From Tretioscincus oriximinensis (lineage: Eukaryota; Chordata; Lepidosauria; Squamata; Gymnophthalmidae), in assembly GCA_022410635.1 (NCBI GenBank), contig JAJVDF010000208.1, positions 1,805,973-1,869,972 of the forward strand: DNA of 64,000 nucleotides, given 5' to 3'. The notes under the pieces are model-generated. The model was given only the letters and a program-made list of their open reading frames with translations, ran no database searches and had not been told where the DNA came from. Position 1 is the stretch's first letter. Each line of letters begins with the position of its first letter. Shown in pieces: positions 56,975 through 64,000 of this stretch. A program made the translations under genes and the position numbers.

Positions 56975-57635
56975 ACCAATAAAGAGGCTCCCCCTAGAGG
57001 CGCACTAGGCAGCTACACTGCGCAGCTTTCAGTACTGGTAAAAACCTCGTCACCCAGGCATTAGAAGCTTAGCTGCTTTCTGTCCTTCCAGGGAGGGAGG
57101 GTGGGATTGGAGGGAGGGTATTGATCCTTTAAATGTTTTACTAATGTCTTGCTTTTAATTTCCTNTTTCCCACCCTGGGACCTTTGGTGAAGGGCAGAAT
57201 ATAAAATCCTAAATAAATAAAATAAACAAAACGTTTCGAATGTCTGGCCACATATCACGCTGGTCTTGAAAGGGCTTTTTACTGGCTGCCAATCTGCTAC
57301 CNAGCCCAATTCAAGGTATTAATTCTCACCTATAAAGCCTTAAATACCTAAAGAAAGGCCTTCTCCCATATCACCTGCCCATGCCTTGAGATCTGCAGAG
57401 GAGACCTCCTAACTGTACCCCCTCCCTCAGTGGCAGCCCCCAGACTATGGAACAGGCTCCCCCTTGAGGTGCTTCTGTCTGCACTCATNAAACTCCTGAA
57501 GACACACCTCTTTCACCTGGCCTCCAGTTGAAAAAACAGCCCTCCCTTCCCTGCTTTCAGACATTGTTGCTTTCCGCCCTGAGGACTTCGGTGCAGGNCA
57601 GTACAGANATGTAAATAAATGAACAAATAAAGATT
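56975..57635 (+). mobile_element. Two L2 3' ends in tandem
   Basis: First to about 57215 (ggctccccctagaggcgc, taaataaataaaataaa). Second 57240-57635, with tttttactggctgccaatc (YWLP), agactatggaacaggctcc and taaataaatgaacaaataaa. Confidence 0.88.
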
Positions 57636-58060
<425 letters not shown>

Positions 58061-58062
58061 CT

Positions 58063-58308
58063 AGAAGGAGAAGAAAATCCGGGTTTTATACCCTGCTCTA
58101 GGAACTCAGCGTGGCTTACAAGGTTCATTTCCCCCTCAAATGTTTACATCTATTCTAGCTTCCCCACCACGCTGTGATGGTACCTATTAATCTACTCCCA
58201 AATATCTTTGCTTTCTAATACCTAGGTTGGCTGAAGCTGAGGCCAATCGAGGACGCCCACCTTGCTGAAATATCGAAGCTCTTAGCCTCTTGCACCACTG
58301 TGCCTCAC
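58063..58308 (-). mobile_element. SINE A, full length, abutting BCAS3 exon acceptor
   Basis: Same family as the copies at 14425-14750 and 41185-41460: head with gaggcacagtggtgcaag, body with ggttggctgaagc (reverse), 3' end gtaagcc...gggtataaaa and a TTC-type tail. The element reads in the same direction as BCAS3 and its tail ends at the AG of the acceptor of the 84-bp exon. Confidence 0.88.
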
Positions 58309-59342
<1,034 letters not shown>

Positions 59343-59469
59343 TCAGCATCTCTCGCCAGCCCCATGGCAAAGAAAATGAAGAAGCAGAACAGCTGCCTCA
59401 TTTCCTCTTTCATCCAAAGGTGCTTTGGGAAACCCATTTGCTAGCCTGTAAGCTGTATTAAAGGTGAGG

Positions 59470-59722
59470 CTGGGATGCTATGGGAAGCAACAGAATGAAA
59501 CTGCAAGGGAGGAGATACAGATTAGATATTGGTGAAACCTTTCTAACCGTAAGGGCGATCAACCATCTAATACTACTGTAGTTTGTCACAGGAGACAATG
59601 AGTTCTCCTTCAGTGGAGCTCTTCAAACAGAGCCTGGGCAGCCACCTAACTGGCCTGGTTTAGTGAACTGAACAGGGGATTTGGATCTGGTGACCCTTTA
59701 AATCCCAACTTTGATTTTACCA
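59470..59722 (+). mobile_element. CR1 ORF2 end and 3' UTR
   Basis: aatgaaactgcaagggagg, gtggagctcttcaaacagag; diverged. Confidence 0.87.
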
Positions 59723-59934
59723 GCAGAATCAGCCCATTGAGTCACAATAATGCAACGGGCTCTAGCCCCTCCTCCCTCTCATTGGTCACTAGGCCACAGA
59801 ATGTTGGCCCCTGTGGTATGTATCTTATTATATGTACAGATGAGTCAAGAAGGTGGTCAGTTCTACTACTGAGTCACTTATGCATCACGTCCCACACACA
59901 CAAGCACAAGTGGTGCATACAGCTGGTGATGGCT

Positions 59935-60478
59935 AGGTGTATCAATGGCTACTTACAATGGTTACCTAAGTACTGCTTTCATGTTTGAGAGACAGGCAAG
60001 AGGCATCTGCAGGCCACTTTCAGGGGGTTATGCTCAGAAAATCATAAGACCACAGAGCCCTGCTGAATGGCGCNAGAGCCTCATCTTGTCCATCCTTCTG
60101 TCTCACCCACTGGCCCACCAATTGCACCTGGACAGTCCCAGCAGAAAAAGACAAAACCCTCAGCTGTTCTCGACTCCCTCCAAAGGGTCTTTCAGGAATC
60201 CTGCCTGTTGCTCCATCTCGGAGACAGGATCAAGAGATCCATCCTAGTAGCTACTGATACCCTTGGCTTCCATGAACTTGTCTAAAGTGTTGTGAGATAA
60301 GAGAAAATGTTTTTTCCTTATTCACCTTATCCAGAAACTGGTGCTAATGTGTGAGACAGGATACTAGAGTAGATGGGCTGTGACCTTATCCTGAAGGACT
60401 TCATGCAAGATGGATGTATCAATGGATCCTAGAACTAATGCTTAGAACCAACCCAGTTTGGGAAGACAGGCAGAATGT
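59935..60478. mobile_element. CR1 plus copy interrupted by a CR1 minus copy
   Basis: Plus pieces 59935-60036 and 60333-60478; minus copy 60037-60332 (ataagaccacagagccctg). Confidence 0.75.
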
Positions 60479-60790
60479 CCCAGAAGAAGAAGAAGAACTG
60501 GGTTCTTATACCCCACTTCTCTCACCTTTCAAAGGGACTCAAAGCAGCTTACAAGGGTATTTTGCCCAAAGGCTCACATTCTATCTTCCCCACCAGACTC
60601 TGGTGGTTCCCATGTATTTACTTGCAGTCAGTTGCAATTTCTTGCAGTTCCTGCTTTCGAATAGCTGGGTTGGCTGGAGCTACAGGCTAGTGGAAGGTGC
60701 TCAGCCCACTCCACGTCCCACACAGGGCTTCGAAATCCCATCTCCCAGCTGAGAGACGGATTCCTTAGCAACTGAGCTATCCGTGCCTGA
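60479..60790 (-). mobile_element. SINE A (head type 2), full length
   Basis: (GAA)n at the left, cttataccccacttctctc, full body, and head complement agctatccgtgcc. Best minus-strand copy. Confidence 0.95.
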
Positions 60791-60835
60791 AGACCCTTTG
60801 AACCTTCGAATTCTATATTTTCATCTTCTTGAGAA

Positions 60836-60925
60836 GTCACTGGTGTGCCACAGTGTGAGATGGGATGCTGGACAATATGGGCTGTGGCCTGATCCTGCAG
60901 GGCTTCTCGTACGTTGTTATGTAAA
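60836..60925 (+). mobile_element. CR1 3' tip
   Basis: gatgctggacaatatggg, gtggcctgatcctgcaggg. Confidence 0.85.
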
Positions 60926-61359
60926 CCAAAAGAAGGATGGAGGAAGAGATTCGGAAGTGTAGAGCAGGAACTGAGTCCATCGAGAGGAAGGCAGAAGCAC
61001 TTTCTTGCCTGACACTGTTTATTNCCAACAGAAGGCAAACAAACTGTCCCGACTCCTTTCAACTAATCTTTTTGTTTACTCCTCCCAAAAAAGAAAGGGA
61101 TAAATTAAACTTGTTTGTAAAGGGTATGAAGTAATATAGCTTATAAATGTTTACAGATTCCCATTGCAAATGAAAAGGCCCACAGCGACGCTGCCACCCT
61201 CCCACCCTACAGCATCTCCCATTGTTCTCAAACTTCCTCCCGTTTAGATCTGCCCTTGAACTCATTGCAGGGACACCCAGCTGAGACCCTGAGGACGTGG
61301 GAAACGGTGGTTCCTGGGACGTTTGTCCAAAGGTCACAGTAATGGTCCTTATTGCTCCA
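60926..61359. other. Repeat-free block
   Basis: 61010-61300 is single-copy in appearance. No exon. Confidence 0.38.
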
Positions 61360-62055
61360 GATCATAAGGACATAAGAAGAGCCCTGCTGAATGGGGCCGG
61401 AGCCCATCTCGTCCAGCCTTCTGTCTCACTCAGAGGCCCGGTGAAGTCTGAGGGCAGCCTGAACAGAAGAAGGCAAAATCTTCACCTATTCTCAACTCCC
61501 TGCAAATGGTATTTCAGGAGTGCTGCCTGTTGCTCCATCCCAGAGGCAGCATCAAATGATCCACCCTAGTATCTATTTTATACCCTTAGTGTCCATAAAC
61601 CTATCTAAACTTATCATCTTCCCATCCAGTTATTGGAAGCATCTCCTCTAATTTGCAATGATGTTTCAAAACTCTGAGATGTTGGGAAACTGGCTAGAAA
61701 ATTTGCCCACCAATTTTGCCTTTGACCANCTCAAGCAGAAGAAGACAAAACCTTCCCTTAAGGAGAGCCCTTCTGGATCCGATCACACCCTGTCTTAACA
61801 GTTGCACCTGGGCAACTCAAGCACCAGATAGCAAAACTTTCATCCGTTCTTCACTTCCTTCAAATGGCATTTAGAGGCCTGCTATCTGCCTTTCTTTCCA
61901 ATCTGGAGGCAGTACATCCATTCTGACAACCACCAACACACTTGGCCTCCATGAATTCGTCCAATCCTTTCTTAAAAGCATCTGGACCGGTTGGTATCAC
62001 CATCTCTTCTTGGGACTGAACTCATAACCCTCTGGGGTTGTCCATCCTAACTTTT
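61360..62055 (-). mobile_element. Two CR1 3' copies in succession
   Basis: 61360-61612 (cataaggacataagaagagc) and a diverged one 61725-62055 (ccaatctggaggcagtac, ttcttaaaagcatctgg). Confidence 0.87.
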
Positions 62056-62144
62056 CTGAAGATGCAAGAAAGGAAAAGAAAACTGGGGGGAAACTTCATG
62101 GTCTGTGATCAAAGACATGAAGCTCTGATAGAAGGGCAGCTAAG

Positions 62145-62255
62145 AAGGAGACTTGTCTAGGAAAACTGCCTCCCTTTTTCTTGTTAGTCCTATACGGTAC
62201 TCTGGGTCCCCCCGCTCGATTTTTTGGATCCAGACTAACACTGCTATTCCTTCAG
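62145..62255 (+). repeat. Repeat R 3' half
   Basis: acttgtctaggaaaactgcc, cttgttagtcctata and the end ccagactaacactgctatt. Confidence 0.75.
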
Positions 62256-62944
62256 AAGCTCTGATGGATTTTCTCAGCTGAGACCCGACAACACTCGCAG
62301 TCTGGGCAAAGGATAGCTGTCAAGCTGTGAAGCAGGAGAGAGCTTCCATTCTCAAGAAGAGCTTGTGGTGGGGCCTGGCTGAAGGCAAGTGTCACATTCA
62401 CAGACTCAACCAGCAAACTCTTTCCCCCTAAAACAAAACAAACAAGCCCTATCGGCACCAGTTCCTCATGAATAAGTAATGGATCTATACATATCACAAG
62501 CAGAATCATCGTTTTTTTTCCATCGAGAGCCCAGAAGCACACCGGCAAAATCCTTCAAGAAAATGGCCTCTTTGGGGACGGAGTGGCATCATGTCAATAG
62601 AAATGTGGTGCCAGATAATGGCTCCAGTCACCGTCTTCCTCCCCAGAGACCCAGCAGACATCAATGCGAGCTTGACAAGAGTCAGAGAAAGTGGACCGTC
62701 GCAGGGATTATGGTGGTCATTAAGGGCCTCGTCCCGGCCATTCCTCCGAATGTGTTTTGATGACGGCAGCTGGGCCGAGAGTAAAGGCCACAGTGGGAGG
62801 AAATGGAACATTCAAAGGCTTAAATTGCTTTCTACGCTCCTGTCTACTCTTCTTTTCCTTCTTCCACAGCCGCCCCTAGAGCTATAGATGGTAAAAATGC
62901 AGAGGATCGTGAAGGCAGATGAGTCACTGATGGCAGGGCTCCCT
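62256..62944. other. Repeat-free block, candidate conserved noncoding element
   Basis: About 600 bp without repeats; overlapping frames of about 95-101 aa on both strands at 62252-62887 but no splice borders or known motif. CpG-bearing. Confidence 0.42.
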
Positions 62945-63010
62945 TGAATGCCGGCATGGGCACCTCTATGGCTAGTTCTTGGCAAAGGTACAGAAGTGCT
63001 TTGACAATGC
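62945..63010 (+). repeat. SINE C module
   Basis: acctctatggctagttcttgg, ggtacagaagtgctttg. Confidence 0.6.
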
Positions 63011-63054
63011 ATACTTTCAAGGATCACTGAGGGATTAAAAAGGACAACCCCCTT

Positions 63055-63366
63055 CTCCCTTAAGAGCCCTGGCATTTCAGCAAAGAAACCAAGTTTGAAG
63101 CTCTGGGTTGGCTATGGAGAGGGGTGAGCACCTCCTACAGGCCTCAGCTCTACTCAGTACAGCTATTCGGAAGCAAGAAATTGCAATTAGATAAATGGAT
63201 ATGGTGGGGAAGACAGATTGTAAGCCTTTGGGCGAAGAATAAAGTTTGTAAGCTGCTTTGAGTCCCTTTGGGTGAGAAAAATGGAGTATAAAACTCAGTT
63301 CTTCATCCTCATCCTCTTCTTCTTCTTCTTTTCCTTCTCCTTTTCTCCTTCTCCTCCTCCTCTTTA
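63055..63366 (+). mobile_element. SINE A (head type 1)
   Basis: gaagctctgggttggctat, acagctattcggaagcaag, tggtggggaagacag, gtaagctgctttgagtccc and a long TTC/TCC tail. Confidence 0.92.
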
Positions 63367-63404
63367 AACAGTTCTACTCTCTGGACACTCCCAGACTCCA
63401 TAGA

Positions 63405-63480
63405 CAACTCTATGCAGTTTTCTTGGCAGAGACAAACAGGAGTGGTCTGCTGCTCCCTGTTTCCATGAAGAGGCTGGGTT
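63405..63480 (+). repeat. SINE C module
   Basis: tctatgcagttttcttggc and aggagtggtctgctgc. Confidence 0.65.
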
Positions 63481-63654
63481 TAATTTCGGTTTTCTTGCCA
63501 CTTTCCTCTACTGGTGACTTTTTGCCATTTGTTAAGATCTGAACAATGGGGAACTGAAAGGGTTTTTGTTTTTTAAAAAAGACCCCTCCACTTGAATTTT
63601 TAAAGGTTTTTGAAACTGACCAAGGTTGATAACCAATATTCATCTCAACGTGTC

Positions 63655-64000
63655 ATCTCAGACAAAGGTAAAACTTCCACCTGTTTTCAATTCCTTGCTT
63701 GTCTCTCCAATGTGAAAGTGGTCCTAACTATTAATTCTCATAGCCATTGATATACCTCGCCTTCATTAAATCTTTCTGGATCAGCCCACAGCCCATTTAG
63801 TCCAGTACCCCCCATTCTGCACGGCAGCCCCACCAATCGCTTCTGAGTAGAAGACCATTTGTCCAACCTGGAGGCAGGATCTAGGTGTTCCTTCTTGTAG
63901 CCATTCNTACACCTATCCTTCATAAAGTAAGGATCAGGCCGCAGGCTATCTAATCCAGTGTCCTGTGTCACAGTGTGACCCACAAACTACAGAAGGTTCA
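63655..64000 (-). mobile_element. CR1 3' modules in tandem, cut by window end
   Basis: Units at about 63655-63773, 63774-63930 and 63931-64000, each opening with ggatcag-like and closing with ccttcat-like words. Confidence 0.78.

Noticed and set aside
62252..62887. Overlapping 93-101 aa ORFs on both strands
   Set aside because: Both strands open at once over repeat-free DNA is weak evidence; no splice sites, start context or known motif.

Overview
The window is vertebrate genomic DNA, most likely from a squamate reptile (gecko-like). It is dominated by 5'-truncated CR1 LINEs, L2 LINEs, a few L1 fragments and tRNA-derived SINEs of the kinds seen in lizards. There are no bacterial-style operons. 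The species call is an inference from repeat content; the sequence does not name the species.

The only protein-coding gene I can support is BCAS3, on the minus strand. Four consecutive coding exons read from high to low coordinates: 59305-59229, 58060-57977, 45917-45747 and 28020-27927. All four have AG/GT splice borders and compatible phases (entry phase 1, then 0, 0, 0, leaving in phase 1). Together they encode about 141 residues of the WD40-like beta-propeller part of BCAS3, roughly residues 220-360 of the human protein from memory. The introns between them are 1,168, 12,059 and 17,726 bp. The flanking introns run off both ends of the window (at least 27.9 kb downstream, 4.7 kb upstream). 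I found no other exon.

The intronic sequence is a patchwork of: (i) dozens of CR1 3' ends in both orientations, often nested or in tandem; (ii) SINE A, a tRNA-derived SINE with a (TTC)n tail and two alternative heads; (iii) SINE B, a tRNA-derived SINE with a MIR-like core; (iv) SINE C, short tandem modules; (v) L2 3' ends; (vi) three L1 3' ends, one inserted into an L2 with a clear target-site duplication; (vii) short non-autonomous DNA transposons, one hAT-like with an 8-bp duplication and one mariner-like; (viii) repeat R, an unnamed repeat that twice forms tandem arrays; (ix) microsatellites and purine tracts, one broken by a 129-N assembly gap. Between these lie repeat-poor blocks that may be conserved noncoding elements. 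BCAS3 is a neighbour of TBX2/TBX4 in vertebrates, so regulatory DNA here would not be surprising, but conservation cannot be seen from one sequence.

The most interesting observation is that a SINE A copy lies immediately upstream of the 84-bp BCAS3 exon, in the same orientation. Its (TTC)n tail appears to be the polypyrimidine tract and AG of that splice acceptor. Other points are a duplicated octamer site, a perfect 10-bp inverted repeat, head-swapped SINEs and tandem CR1 3' modules. I see no undescribed gene system; the novelty is in repeat biology and its contact with splicing.
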